From: CAZXYS01 sp964645005
GTDB taxonomy: Bacteria; Bacteroidota; Ignavibacteria; Kapaibacteriales; UBA2268
Assembly (NCBI GenBank): GCA_964645005.1
Contig: CAZXYS010000003.1
Location: 106,917 to 170,916, forward strand
DNA: 64,000 bases
Direction: 5' to 3'
Below, piece after piece: positions 36,368 to 44,684 of the stretch. The translations under genes and the position numbers were made by a program. The notes beneath the pieces are model-generated. The model ran no database searches and was not told where the DNA came from. It saw only the letters and a list, made by a program, of their open reading frames with translations. Position 1 is the stretch's first letter, and every line of letters begins with the position of its first letter.

Positions 36368-37807
36368 TCAATCCCAGGAAAGTTTATCCGTTCCCTTTTC
36401 GACAGATCTGACCGCAAAATATACAATAGCCGATGTCAGAACGCCGTAAAAGCTGGGATGCAAGCCGATGGGCAGTTCAAAATCGGTGTTCATCCGGAGA
36501 AAAATGAGGAACAATGTCAATGCGCCGCCGGAAATCATACTGGACATAACCGCCCATTTAAACACTTTTTTGGCAAAGTATGCCACAAGGGTAGGCACGA
36601 ACAGCGCCGCCGCCATGAAGGAATATGCTTTAAGAATAATATCCAGCACCATCTCAAAAGATACTGCTATATATATTGTCAAACCGCCGATAAGTAACGT
36701 GACAAGCTGGGATATCCTGACTAGCGCCTTATGCGAAACGCTTTTCAGGAAGTAGCGCTCGATTATGTCATTGAGAAAATTGCCGGATGAAGCTATGAGA
36801 CAGCTATCCGCCGTGGACATAATAGCCGAGAAATAAGCCGAGATAATGATTCCCTTGGCGCCTATGGGAAGCATTTCTTTCAGCAGGCGTGGCAGAGCCA
36901 TTTCGGGATCAGCTTCGGGGAAGAACACCCTGCCGCTCATCCCGAGAAAAACGCCTACGAATGCCATGATGGGATATTCAAAAACGCCGGCGATGTACCA
37001 GGCTTTTTTGGCGTCCTTTTCGTCTTTGGTAGCGTAGATTCTCTGGTAGAGGGTCATTGCAATCAGCCAGATAGGTATGATCGTGACGAACCAGTTGACA
37101 ATCTGCACCGGTTCTACATTTGTCAATGTAAGAAATCCTTCCGGCAGCTTTTTGTCCAGACCGTCGAAACCGCCAATGTTGTAAATAGTTATAGGAATTG
37201 CGAGGAATATGAGCCCTGACAAAAGTAATATCCATTGAACCGTATCAGTATAGATCACCGCTTTGAGCCCGCCGAGGACGGTGTAGATAAGAATAACGCC
37301 TGCAATGATAATTAGGGAAAATGTCATCGGATTCATATCAATAGGAATATCGGCGAATAACGTACCCGCCGCGAGTTTTGCGCCGGCAAGCATCTGACCG
37401 CCGGTGAATCCCATATATCCGATGCCCGAGATCAATGCTGCGATCAGGGCGACGCCATTGCCGAATCTATGGCGCATGAAATCGGGATAAGTTAGCATAC
37501 CATGCTTTTTGTCGATGCGTTTGATCTTTGGAATTATGAATATTGCCGACATCCAGGCGCCTATCAAACCGGTGAACAGCAGCCAACTGCCGGACAGACC
37601 TATCACAAAGCCAAGCCCGCCAAGCCCGATAGAAAAACCGCCGCCGACATCTGTAGCCACGACTGATAAGCCTACATGGAACGGCGTTATCTTGCGTCCG
37701 CCGACGTAATAATCTTCCCTGTTTACATTCTTCCGGTAAAAATAGACGCCGACTGAAAAGATGGCGATCATGTATAGAATAAAAATTATAAAGTCAATAA
37801 TATGCAT
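36368..37807 (-). CDS. Sodium:solute symporter (SSS family)
   Basis: 479 residues with about 13 hydrophobic helices. The family marks DYYVGGRKITPFHVGLS near residue 33, VATDVGGGFSIGLGGLGF and FSAIMSTADSCLIASSGNF (the conserved sodium-site helix) identify the SSS/SLC5 family, which couples solute uptake to sodium. It lies 13 bases downstream of alr on the same strand, so an amino acid or related solute is a reasonable guess, but the family also carries sugars and carboxylates. Confidence 0.93.
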   Translation of the reverse strand: MHIIDFIIFILYMIAIFSVGVYFYRKNVNREDYYVGGRKITPFHVGLSVVATDVGGGFSIGLGGLGFVIGLSGSWLLFTGLIGAWMSAIFIIPKIKRIDKKHGMLTYPDFMRHRFGNGVALIAALISGIGYMGFTGGQMLAGAKLAAGTLFADIPIDMNPMTFSLIIIAGVILIYTVLGGLKAVIYTDTVQWILLLSGLIFLAIPITIYNIGGFDGLDKKLPEGFLTLTNVEPVQIVNWFVTIIPIWLIAMTLYQRIYATKDEKDAKKAWYIAGVFEYPIMAFVGVFLGMSGRVFFPEADPEMALPRLLKEMLPIGAKGIIISAYFSAIMSTADSCLIASSGNFLNDIIERYFLKSVSHKALVRISQLVTLLIGGLTIYIAVSFEMVLDIILKAYSFMAAALFVPTLVAYFAKKVFKWAVMSSMISGGALTLFLIFLRMNTDFELPIGLHPSFYGVLTSAIVYFAVRSVEKGTDKLSWD

Positions 37808-37820
37808 AGTTGTTTACAGG

Positions 37821-38978
37821 TTAATTCCTAATAATTCTCGGGATCTCATTGGGAAGACGGGTAAGCATCTCATAGTTTACGTAATTTGACAATTCTGCGA
37901 ATGACGCCACAGTTATCGCCTGCTTGCCCTGAGCGCCAATGAGCACAACTTCATCGCTTTTTGAAACATTGGGATCATGTGTTACGTCCACGAGAATCAT
38001 ATTCATATTCACCAGCCCGACAACCGGATGCTTCTTTCTATTTATAATTACATGCCCCAGATTGCTAAGCGAGCGGCTGTAGCCGTGGGAATAGCCTACC
38101 GGAATAACGGCTATTTTTTGAGTTTTTGTCGTTAAATAATGGTTGCCGTAACCGACAAATCTTCCCGGCGAGACTTCTTTGATAGTCATAACTCTGCTTT
38201 TCCAGCTAATAACCCGCTGCAAGGGATCTGTCTTGTACTTTATTTCCGAAGTGAGCAAATTATGCATTTTTGTTTCCTTGCTGGGCCAGAAGCCATATTG
38301 AGCGATACCTATGCGTACCATATCCATGGCGGTTGCCGGATACGTTAGAACAGCCGCAGAGCACGCAGTATGATAATATTTCGGCTTAATGCCCAGTTCG
38401 CCCAAAACATAAGACATTTCATTGAATTTCTTGATCTGATCCGTGACGCGTACATAATTTGCTATGCTCTCGGCGCCCGCATAGTGAGTGCAGACGCCTT
38501 CGATAAATAGATGATCGTTGTTGGTCTTGATTATATCGCTGAGTTTTATCAGTTCATTGAATTCGAAGCCGGTACGATTCATGCCTGTTTCGAGTTCGAG
38601 GTGTATGCGCGCTTTCTTGCCGACATTTTTAGAAGCATCAATAGTATGTTCCAGCCTGTCATAATCGAAGATGTAGTAAGAAATATCATTCTCGATTGCC
38701 CATTCGAGGTCTTCGTTGTCGATCATATTCATTATCATCAGGTCGGTTTCGGGCTTTTTCACTTGCAGCGCCATTTCGGCTTCGAAGCTGTCCGAAACGG
38801 CGAAGTAGTTCAGCCCGCATTCCTCAGCCATGGGCAGGAATTTCCTCAAGCCATGACCGTAAGCATTACCCTTGATCACAGAAGCAAACTTTGTCTTTTT
38901 CCCTATTTTCTTTTGCAGGAAATTGATGTTTTTCCTGAGCGCTTTTTTATTTAACTCTATATGTGAAGTGTACCGCAT
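37821..38978 (-). CDS. alr: Alanine racemase
   Basis: Fold-type III PLP enzyme interconverting L- and D-alanine for peptidoglycan. SVIKGNAYGHGL near residue 39 carries the PLP lysine. GMNRTGFE, a MVRIGIAQYGFWPS segment and GYGNHYLTTKTQKIAVIPVGYSHGYSR with the catalytic-Tyr region, plus LVNMNMILVDVT at the C-terminus, complete the family. I start at ATG 38978 (MRYTSHIELN); the in-frame TTG at 39008 would add ten atypical residues. The symporter gene follows closely. A different PLP racemase is encoded at 40319-41416. Confidence 0.94.
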   Translation of the reverse strand: MRYTSHIELNKKALRKNINFLQKKIGKKTKFASVIKGNAYGHGLRKFLPMAEECGLNYFAVSDSFEAEMALQVKKPETDLMIMNMIDNEDLEWAIENDISYYIFDYDRLEHTIDASKNVGKKARIHLELETGMNRTGFEFNELIKLSDIIKTNNDHLFIEGVCTHYAGAESIANYVRVTDQIKKFNEMSYVLGELGIKPKYYHTACSAAVLTYPATAMDMVRIGIAQYGFWPSKETKMHNLLTSEIKYKTDPLQRVISWKSRVMTIKEVSPGRFVGYGNHYLTTKTQKIAVIPVGYSHGYSRSLSNLGHVIINRKKHPVVGLVNMNMILVDVTHDPNVSKSDEVVLIGAQGKQAITVASFAELSNYVNYEMLTRLPNEIPRIIRN

Positions 38979-39079
38979 TCTGACTAACAGGATATAATTT
39001 TTTTTCAAATTGTAAATTTCACATTTTTGATATTACATAGAGCGAATATGATTTTTTATATTATATTTAGGTAAATATT

Positions 39080-39170
39080 ATTGTCATTACGAGCGCAGCG
39101 AAGCAATCTCTTACCATCGTTCGCCTCCAAGATTGCTTCATTGAACCTTCGGGGTAATTCACAATGACAG
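39080..39170. repeat. MITE-like inverted repeat
   Basis: TTGTCATTACGAGCGCAGCGAAGCAATCT at the left is answered on the right by AGATTGCTTC and AATTCACAATGACA, giving near-perfect inner arms (GAAGCAATCT/AGATTGCTTC at 39099-39108 and 39130-39139) and short outer arms (TGTCATT). This is the widespread non-coding repeat reading 'attgcttcgctgcgctcgtaatgaca', known from many bacterial genomes. It separates the M20/racemase genes from alr. Confidence 0.7.
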
Positions 39171-39183
39171 TGAATTATTATTC

Positions 39184-40317
39184 TTACATCACGCGCTTCA
39201 CTATTTCAAAAAACATATCTATGCCATGATTGATAATATCTTCAGGAAAATCATAGTTGGAATTATGCAGCTGCGGGTGGTTTTTGCCGGAACCAAGCCC
39301 GAAAAAGCCGCATTTGAAATTCTGCGTGTAATAACCAAAATCCTCTGACCAGGGGAATGGCACATCCTTGTAGATTATCTTCCTGCCTAAATTTTGCGCG
39401 CCGGTTTCCATCACTTTGAAGCATTCATCATCATTGACAGTGGCGGGAAATACCTCTACCCACTCGGTTTCAATCTCGAGGTCATAAGTTGCTGCAATAT
39501 TTTCCGAAATCTGCTGTGCTTTTCGGGACATAATTTCCATGACGCTGTCCTCATGCGAGCGAAGAGTTGCCATCACTGTCGCAGCCCCGGGTGATGTACC
39601 GAATGCCACCTCGCCGAGCTTAGCATGGATGATGGTTAAATTGCAGGCTTTGTCCAATCCGGTATAGAGAGAAGGAATGCCCATTAGCGATTGGATGATC
39701 TGGGTCATGGCAAGTACGGGATTCCGTCCGTTCGCGGGGTGTCCAGCGTGGGAAGTCTCACCCTTCAGCCGTACTATAAATCCCGTGGAAGCTGATGCAA
39801 ACACATTTTCCCTTAAAATAATGCTGCCCTTCCCGAACCCGGGAAGATTATGCAGCGCAAACATGTAATCCGGCTTCAGGTCGGTGAATTTCTTATCTGC
39901 GAGGACGCGTTTTGCGCCCTGGGCGGTTTCCTCAGCAGGCTGGAAGAGAATTACCAGCCTGCCGGGCAGCTCTTTGATTTCCTTCAAGATTTTTTGCGCA
40001 GCGCCGAGAAGAATAGTCATGTGCCCGTCGTGACCGCACTTGTGGGCGACGCCGTCGGTCAGGCTTTTATGGTCGAAATCATTTACTTCGGGAATGGGCA
40101 GGGCGTCGAGTTCGGCTCTGAGGACAATGGTTTTTCCATCGCTTTTATCATTGAAAACGGCGGCAATCCCATTACCGCCGATATCAGTGATTATCCTGTC
40201 AGGATCTAATTTTTCAAGAGAATTATGTATGATTTTCGCAGTATTTTCTTCTTTATCCGATAGTTCCGCATTTTGGTGTAGTGTTTTCCTCAGTGATAAC
40301 AGATCGGGTTCTTCCAT
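39184..40317 (-). CDS. M20-family amidohydrolase (hippurate hydrolase/N-acyl-amino acid deacylase type)
   Basis: 377 residues of the M20D amidohydrolase family: LRKTLHQNAELSDKEENTA at the start, VLRAELDALPI, the metal motif HKCGHDGHMTILLG, the catalytic-Glu region FQPAEETAQGAKRVL, and ETSHAGHP in the dimerisation lid, ending with HNSNYDFPEDIINHG. Relatives remove acyl groups from amino acids, or hydrolyse hippurate, indole-acetyl-amino acids or diaminopimelate precursors. The gene starts one base after the upstream racemase gene ends, so the substrate is probably an N-acyl amino acid connected with racemisation. Confidence 0.92.
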   Translation of the reverse strand: MEEPDLLSLRKTLHQNAELSDKEENTAKIIHNSLEKLDPDRIITDIGGNGIAAVFNDKSDGKTIVLRAELDALPIPEVNDFDHKSLTDGVAHKCGHDGHMTILLGAAQKILKEIKELPGRLVILFQPAEETAQGAKRVLADKKFTDLKPDYMFALHNLPGFGKGSIILRENVFASASTGFIVRLKGETSHAGHPANGRNPVLAMTQIIQSLMGIPSLYTGLDKACNLTIIHAKLGEVAFGTSPGAATVMATLRSHEDSVMEIMSRKAQQISENIAATYDLEIETEWVEVFPATVNDDECFKVMETGAQNLGRKIIYKDVPFPWSEDFGYYTQNFKCGFFGLGSGKNHPQLHNSNYDFPEDIINHGIDMFFEIVKRVM

Positions 40318-40318
40318 G

Positions 40319-41416
40319 CTAAGTTATCTTTTTTTCAACAAATTGTGAATTCATGAGCCTTGCCGTGCCGATATAGCTCGAATGAAAATCGATCTTGTCG
40401 CCGACCTTGTATTTATTCTGATTTTTGTTGTTCTTATTATTTCCAAGATCATACACTGTCAGGTCAGACGTAGTGCCCAGATAATTGATATTTTTATCCT
40501 TCGGCGAAATTTCCTCCACATCCACGTCCAAAATGCCGAAATCCAGAACTGCACGGTAATTTCTGTCCGTAGAGTCAAAATCGTCATATTCTGCGTAATG
40601 CCCGACATTGCCTTCGGAAATGATTCCCTCGGGAACCATCTGCTTCTGCTCGAGTTCGACGATGTAGCTTCTATAGTTGAAGGCATCTGTCGAAAGCGTA
40701 GAGAATTTCTTATTGTCGAAAGGCGAAGTGCCCTTGAAGGCTGCCTCGCCAACGCGGAAATGATTGACCGCCTTGGGAATCTTACCCTTCTTTATAAGCG
40801 GCAGAGTTATAGAGCTTCCGCCGGAAATCAGGTTCATTTTCTTGTTGAAAATATTCTCGAGCAATTGTTCATACAGCGAGAGCTGAACCAGCTTATCGAA
40901 AGTGGGTTCCACGCCGTACATGCAGCCGAGATTTGTGCCTATCCCTTCGATCACTATATTCTCGAGTTCGAAGGCTTTTTTGTAAAATTTAACGACATTG
41001 TCGCGGATAATGCCTTCGCGCAGTTCGCCGAGTTCGATCATTATGATTACGCGGTGTTTCTTTTTCTGCTTTCCCGCTTCCGTGTTCAGCGCTTCTATCG
41101 TCCTGAACGAAGTGTTCAGCGAAATATCAGCGTACCTAACGATCGACTTCGCATAATTGATCGGCGGCGGTTTGATATACATTGTGACGATATCCGGGTG
41201 GATATTCTTGATCTTTTTAAGGCTGGAAAGCCTCGAATCACCGATTGAATGCGTCCTTTTGATTTCTTCATGATGAAGCAGTTTCTCGAGGATTGCCTCA
41301 TCGCCGCAGACCATCTTGGTAATCAGTGTCCAATGAATATCATTTTTCTCAAGAAGATTATTGATTTTCTCAATATTCTTTATGATCTTATCTGTTTTTA
41401 TTACCAATTCCGGCAT
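40319..41416 (-). CDS. PLP-dependent amino acid racemase of the YhfX/ornithine racemase type
   Basis: A 365-residue alanine-racemase-fold protein of the COG3457 group. The PLP lysine lies in WTLITKMVCGDE near residue 34, followed by RTHSIGDSRLSSL, IMIELGELREGI, GIGTNLGCMYGVEPTFDKL and NLISGGSSITLPL, all typical of this group and unlike Alr. Characterised members include clostridial ornithine racemase. Downstream M20 and upstream GNAT genes are spaced by 1-2 bases, so a three-gene operon for one substrate is likely. Assignment to ornithine is not proven. Confidence 0.87.
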   Translation of the reverse strand: MPELVIKTDKIIKNIEKINNLLEKNDIHWTLITKMVCGDEAILEKLLHHEEIKRTHSIGDSRLSSLKKIKNIHPDIVTMYIKPPPINYAKSIVRYADISLNTSFRTIEALNTEAGKQKKKHRVIIMIELGELREGIIRDNVVKFYKKAFELENIVIEGIGTNLGCMYGVEPTFDKLVQLSLYEQLLENIFNKKMNLISGGSSITLPLIKKGKIPKAVNHFRVGEAAFKGTSPFDNKKFSTLSTDAFNYRSYIVELEQKQMVPEGIISEGNVGHYAEYDDFDSTDRNYRAVLDFGILDVDVEEISPKDKNINYLGTTSDLTVYDLGNNKNNKNQNKYKVGDKIDFHSSYIGTARLMNSQFVEKKIT

Positions 41417-41418
41417 GA

Positions 41419-41871
41419 TCAGTCTTTCTGTTTGTGGTATCTCATTTCAGCATATTTGTTAGTGAAGCCCATACGTTCATAGAGGCGTTTGGCGGGATTG
41501 TCATATTCGACGTGCAGCTTTACGTCGCCGTCGCACAGGTCGATAGCTCTTTGACAGATCTGCCTGCCAAAGCCCTTGCCGCGATAAGTCCCGTCAACTG
41601 CTACATACACCAGTATATTATGAGGAATATATCCGAAAGTATGCGTTTTATTTATGATTAACTCGCCGGCGAGATTCCCCTCGTAATAAGCCGCCAGCAG
41701 GAATCCGCCCTTGCCTTCGGCGGTGGAAAAAGCGTAATCGACGCAGTTGTTGATAGCTTCTTTGGTGTCGCCGAACTGTCCGAGGTGTTCGTTGAGCGCA
41801 TCGACGTATTTCTCTCTGGGCATTAACTGTTCGAGTTCTTCTTCTGTATAAATCTCTTTAATTTCAAGCAT
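41419..41871 (-). CDS. GNAT-family N-acetyltransferase
   Basis: 150 residues with the GNAT fold. The acetyl-CoA loop is VDGTYRGKGFGRQICQRAI near residues 90-108 (Q/RxxGxG/A), preceded by the beta4 strand NILVYVAV and followed by LHVEYDNPAKRLYERMGF, which is typical of amino-group acetyltransferases. It heads the minus-strand operon with the racemase and amidohydrolase genes. An N-acetyltransferase upstream of an N-acyl deacylase suggests that a single amino acid is acetylated, racemised and deacylated, or that acetylation detoxifies a D-amino acid; this is inference. Confidence 0.9.
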   Translation of the reverse strand: MLEIKEIYTEEELEQLMPREKYVDALNEHLGQFGDTKEAINNCVDYAFSTAEGKGGFLLAAYYEGNLAGELIINKTHTFGYIPHNILVYVAVDGTYRGKGFGRQICQRAIDLCDGDVKLHVEYDNPAKRLYERMGFTNKYAEMRYHKQKD

Positions 41872-42176
41872 TAAGATCTCCTGATTTTGAAAATAATATA
41901 TAATTAATGTAATTAACTCAATTTAATAACCATTTTATTATATTGAAAATAAAAAGGATATGAAATTGAAGTCTAATAATTTCAGATAGATACAATCTAC
42001 AAATTTATGAAATTTTTTTCACCTGTCAAAATTGCTTATGCCGGTGGTAGATTATTTTTGAGAGATGCGTGGTTTTTCTGAGGGGATTGGTATTTTGTAG
42101 AGGCGAAAGGTTAAAGGCTAAAGTTGTTTAAGATTTTGTTTTATAATATTTTAATGAATTAACAGTTAAAAATGAA
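41872..42176. other. Divergent intergenic region
   Basis: 305 AT-rich bases between the minus-strand GNAT gene and a plus-strand DUF2459 gene. They should hold both promoters. At 42108-42130 there is a short piece of the GGTTAAAGG vocabulary repeat. I see no defined operator or RNA gene. Confidence 0.45.
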
Positions 42177-42788
42177 ATGAAAAAAATCACTCTCATAGCG
42201 CTATTTTTATTTAATATAACATTAGTCCATTCCCAGACTGATATCTACGTCCGCAACATCTCATGGCACACCGGTATCATTATCCCCGTAGATTCTCTGG
42301 CGCTGGAAATGATTCCCGAACTGGAAAGCTTTGAAGAGTCCGATTATGTGGAATTTGGTATCGGGGACGAAGTGTATTACCAGAAGGAAGATCCCACTTA
42401 CTACGATGCAGCCAGAGCCGCTGTGATACCCAACACCGCCGTTGTAAAAGTCAAAGGCAGATTTATCACCCCCGAAAAACTTGCGGCTTATTATGACGGC
42501 TATATCTATAAAATAAGTATAAATAACAATAAATACAAGAAATTGCTGAAATATATATCCGATTGTATCAAGCGCGAAGACGATATGCCGGTGATAAGTT
42601 CTATCCAACATCAGAGCAATTCAATCTTCTACAAATGCACGCAAAAATTCCATATACTGAACACTTGCAACAACTGGGTGGCTAAGGCGCTGGATTCGAG
42701 CGGCATTATGAAGGTCGGCGGTGTGGTGATCCGCTCGCCGGACCTCGAGGAATTGCTGGTGGAAGCCGGATTCGAAAAGGTGGAATAA
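42177..42788 (+). CDS. DUF2459 family secreted protein
   Basis: 203 residues with a signal peptide (LIALFLFNITLVHSQ). The core follows the DUF2459/TIGR02117 pattern: NISWHTGIIIPVDS (conserved His), YVEFGIGDEVYYQ, and near the end ILNTCNNWVAKALDSSGI, the conserved Cys-Asn-x-Trp. The family has a papain/NlpC-like arrangement of Cys and His, suggesting a periplasmic cysteine hydrolase or a structural relative, but no activity is established that I know of. The gene is monocistronic and a large hairpin repeat follows. Confidence 0.8.
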   Translation: MKKITLIALFLFNITLVHSQTDIYVRNISWHTGIIIPVDSLALEMIPELESFEESDYVEFGIGDEVYYQKEDPTYYDAARAAVIPNTAVVKVKGRFITPEKLAAYYDGYIYKISINNNKYKKLLKYISDCIKREDDMPVISSIQHQSNSIFYKCTQKFHILNTCNNWVAKALDSSGIMKVGGVVIRSPDLEELLVEAGFEKVE

Positions 42789-42816
42789 TACAATTTTATC
42801 AATTCCAGTATCTTCT

Positions 42817-43063
42817 CATTACTAAATTCCGATTACCCACTCACCTCATTACTAAATTCCGATTTAGTAATGTCTTTTTCCGTCAAAGTAGAACTTTGCT
42901 GTGATAGCTCGAGATTATGGCGAAGTGCAACTTCGCGGTAAACTATGCTTCCCAAATCGGAATTTGGGAAGCAGGATGAGTCAGTACGGAATTTGGGAAG
43001 CAGGATGAGTCAGTGCGGAATTTGGGAAGCAGGGTGAAGCGCGGAATTTGGGAAGCAGGAAAT
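42817..43063. repeat. Four-hairpin dispersed repeat, copy 2 in reverse order, with 29-bp tandem tail
   Basis: Palindromes D (42847-42872), C (42884-42898), B (42920-42936) and A (42947-42972) repeat, in reverse order, those at 208-334. A partial extra copy of D stands at 42817-42835. From 42958 the right half of hairpin A with its flank CGGAATTTGGGAAGCAGGA is repeated in tandem with 29, 29 and 26 bp periods up to 43063. No protein is encoded; it lies in the 347-base gap upstream of the isochorismatase-like gene. Confidence 0.85.
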
Positions 43064-43135
43064 AATTCCTGATTTTGTCTAAATTTTTATTATTATTTTT
43101 GCACAAAAGTAAGTTTAATATCGTGAGAAAAATTA

Positions 43136-43780
43136 ATGAATTATTTTACTGTTGATAATGTTAAGATCAAATCTCAGGAATTTCTCAAAAAGTCGAGCCA
43201 CGGTCGCCGCCGACCTTTCAAAATTTTCGCCGGTCGATCAGCTTTATTAATTATTGACATGCAGGATTTCTTTCTGGATAGCAGCTCTCATGCTTTCGTG
43301 GAATCCGCTGAGTTCATTATTTCTAAAATCAATGAACTGGCTGATCTGTTCTTCAAAATCGGACAGCCGGTGATAACTACCAGACATATCAATAATGAAC
43401 AAAACGCCGGCATGATGAACAAATGGTGGGCTGATATGATAACCGAAGACAATCCGCACAGCGCTATTCATAAGGATTTCCAGTATGACGAGGCAATTGT
43501 TCTTAAGAAATCGCAGTATGATGCTTTTCATAATTCCGAACTGGATGAAATTTTGAAGAAAAATAACATTGAACAGTTGATAGTAACAGGCGTTTTGACG
43601 CATCTCTGCTGCGAAACCACAGCACGCGCGGGTTTTGTTAAGGGATATGAGATTTTCTTTCCTGTGGATGGATCCGCTGATTATGATGAAACATTCCATT
43701 CATCAACGCTTTACAACTTATCCCATGGTTTTGCCCATCTTGTTTTGATTGATGAAATTTTTTCGCAAATAAATGGATGA
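43136..43780 (+). CDS. Isochorismatase-like cysteine hydrolase
   Basis: 214 residues of the isochorismatase/nicotinamidase superfamily. The D-K-C triad is visible: Asp in ALLIIDMQDFFLD near residue 42, Lys in VLKKSQYDAFHNSEL near residue 122, Cys in VTGVLTHLCCETTARAGFVKGY near residue 158. An N-terminal ~30-residue leader (VDNVKIKSQEFLKKSSHG) precedes the fold. Members cleave amides, vinyl ethers or N-carbamoyl groups. The gene end overlaps the following flavoprotein by 8 bases, so the three genes to 45588 form one operon. The substrate is unknown. Confidence 0.92.
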   Translation: MNYFTVDNVKIKSQEFLKKSSHGRRRPFKIFAGRSALLIIDMQDFFLDSSSHAFVESAEFIISKINELADLFFKIGQPVITTRHINNEQNAGMMNKWWADMITEDNPHSAIHKDFQYDEAIVLKKSQYDAFHNSELDEILKKNNIEQLIVTGVLTHLCCETTARAGFVKGYEIFFPVDGSADYDETFHSSTLYNLSHGFAHLVLIDEIFSQING

Positions 43781-44684
43781 TAAGGCAAAACATAGTACCG
43801 CAGCTGTTATCGGCGGTGGACCTGCCGGCATTTCCGCCGCTATTCAGTTGAAAAGATCGGGAATTGATTTTCTTCTGTTCGAAAAAGAGAAAATCGGAGG
43901 GCTCTTAAAGAATGCAAATTTCGTCGAAAATTATCCGGGATTCCCTAAAGGCATCACCGGAAAGAAGCTTATTAATTTAATGCGCGAACATCTCGACTGG
44001 ATAGACATTGATATAAATTTTGAAAAAGTTAATAATCTCAGTTATTTAAATGATAAATTCATTATAAATACTGAGAAGAATCATTATTCATCTGATTTTT
44101 GCATAATTGCGAGCGGCACGAAAGCAAATACTATACCTGCTCTAGAGTTCAAGGATGAGATAACTGATCGTGTCTTCTATGAAGTTCATCCTCTGAGCGA
44201 AGTTACAGATAAAACCATAGCTATCATAGGCGCAGGTGACGCGGCTTTTGATTACGCTTTGAATTTATCGCAAAACAATAATGTAATCATATTGAACAGG
44301 ACTGACAGAACCAGGTGCCTTCCCCTGCTGAAACAGAGATGCAGCCAGAAAAGCAACATCGACTACAAAGAATATATTACCGTCGAAAAGATATCATTAG
44401 CGGGTGATAAATTATTATTAAATTGCAGGTTTTTCAATGAGCAATCTGAAATAATGGCTGATTATTTGCTGACAGCGGTTGGCAGGTCGCCGGCGCTTGG
44501 TTATATTGACTACAGCTTGCTGGATAGGGGGGAGGCATTAGAAAAATCAAGGAAATTGTATTACGCCGGCGACGTCCGAAACGAACTCTACAGGCAGGCG
44601 TCAATCGCAATTGGCAACGGCATAAAATCAGCTATGGAAATAAATTCGAAATTAAAAGAAAAAGCGGATGAAAATAATAGCTAA
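43773..44684 (+). CDS. Thioredoxin-reductase-like flavoprotein lacking the CxxC pair
   Basis: 303 residues with two Rossmann folds: FAD-binding VIGGGPAGISAAI near residue 12 and an NAD(P)-binding fold IAIIGAGDAAFDYAL near residue 148, then LYYAGDVRNE near the FAD C-terminal site. This is the architecture of low-molecular-weight thioredoxin reductase. The redox disulfide expected just before the second Rossmann motif is missing; that segment reads FYEVHPLSEV. It should thus act as an NAD(P)H-dependent electron donor, like the YumC-type ferredoxin-NADP reductases, rather than reduce thioredoxin. It overlaps both neighbours; the adjacent radical SAM enzyme is a plausible electron acceptor. Confidence 0.88.
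   Translation: MDDKAKHSTAAVIGGGPAGISAAIQLKRSGIDFLLFEKEKIGGLLKNANFVENYPGFPKGITGKKLINLMREHLDWIDIDINFEKVNNLSYLNDKFIINTEKNHYSSDFCIIASGTKANTIPALEFKDEITDRVFYEVHPLSEVTDKTIAIIGAGDAAFDYALNLSQNNNVIILNRTDRTRCLPLLKQRCSQKSNIDYKEYITVEKISLAGDKLLLNCRFFNEQSEIMADYLLTAVGRSPALGYIDYSLLDRGEALEKSRKLYYAGDVRNELYRQASIAIGNGIKSAMEINSKLKEKADENNS

Noticed and set aside
39080..39170. Inverted repeat as possible insertion sequence
   Set aside because: Only ~90 bp, no transposase; it matches a widely scattered non-coding repeat type.
40382..41248. 288-codon plus-strand frame opposite the racemase gene
   Set aside because: Antisense shadow; the minus-strand product has unmistakable PLP racemase motifs.
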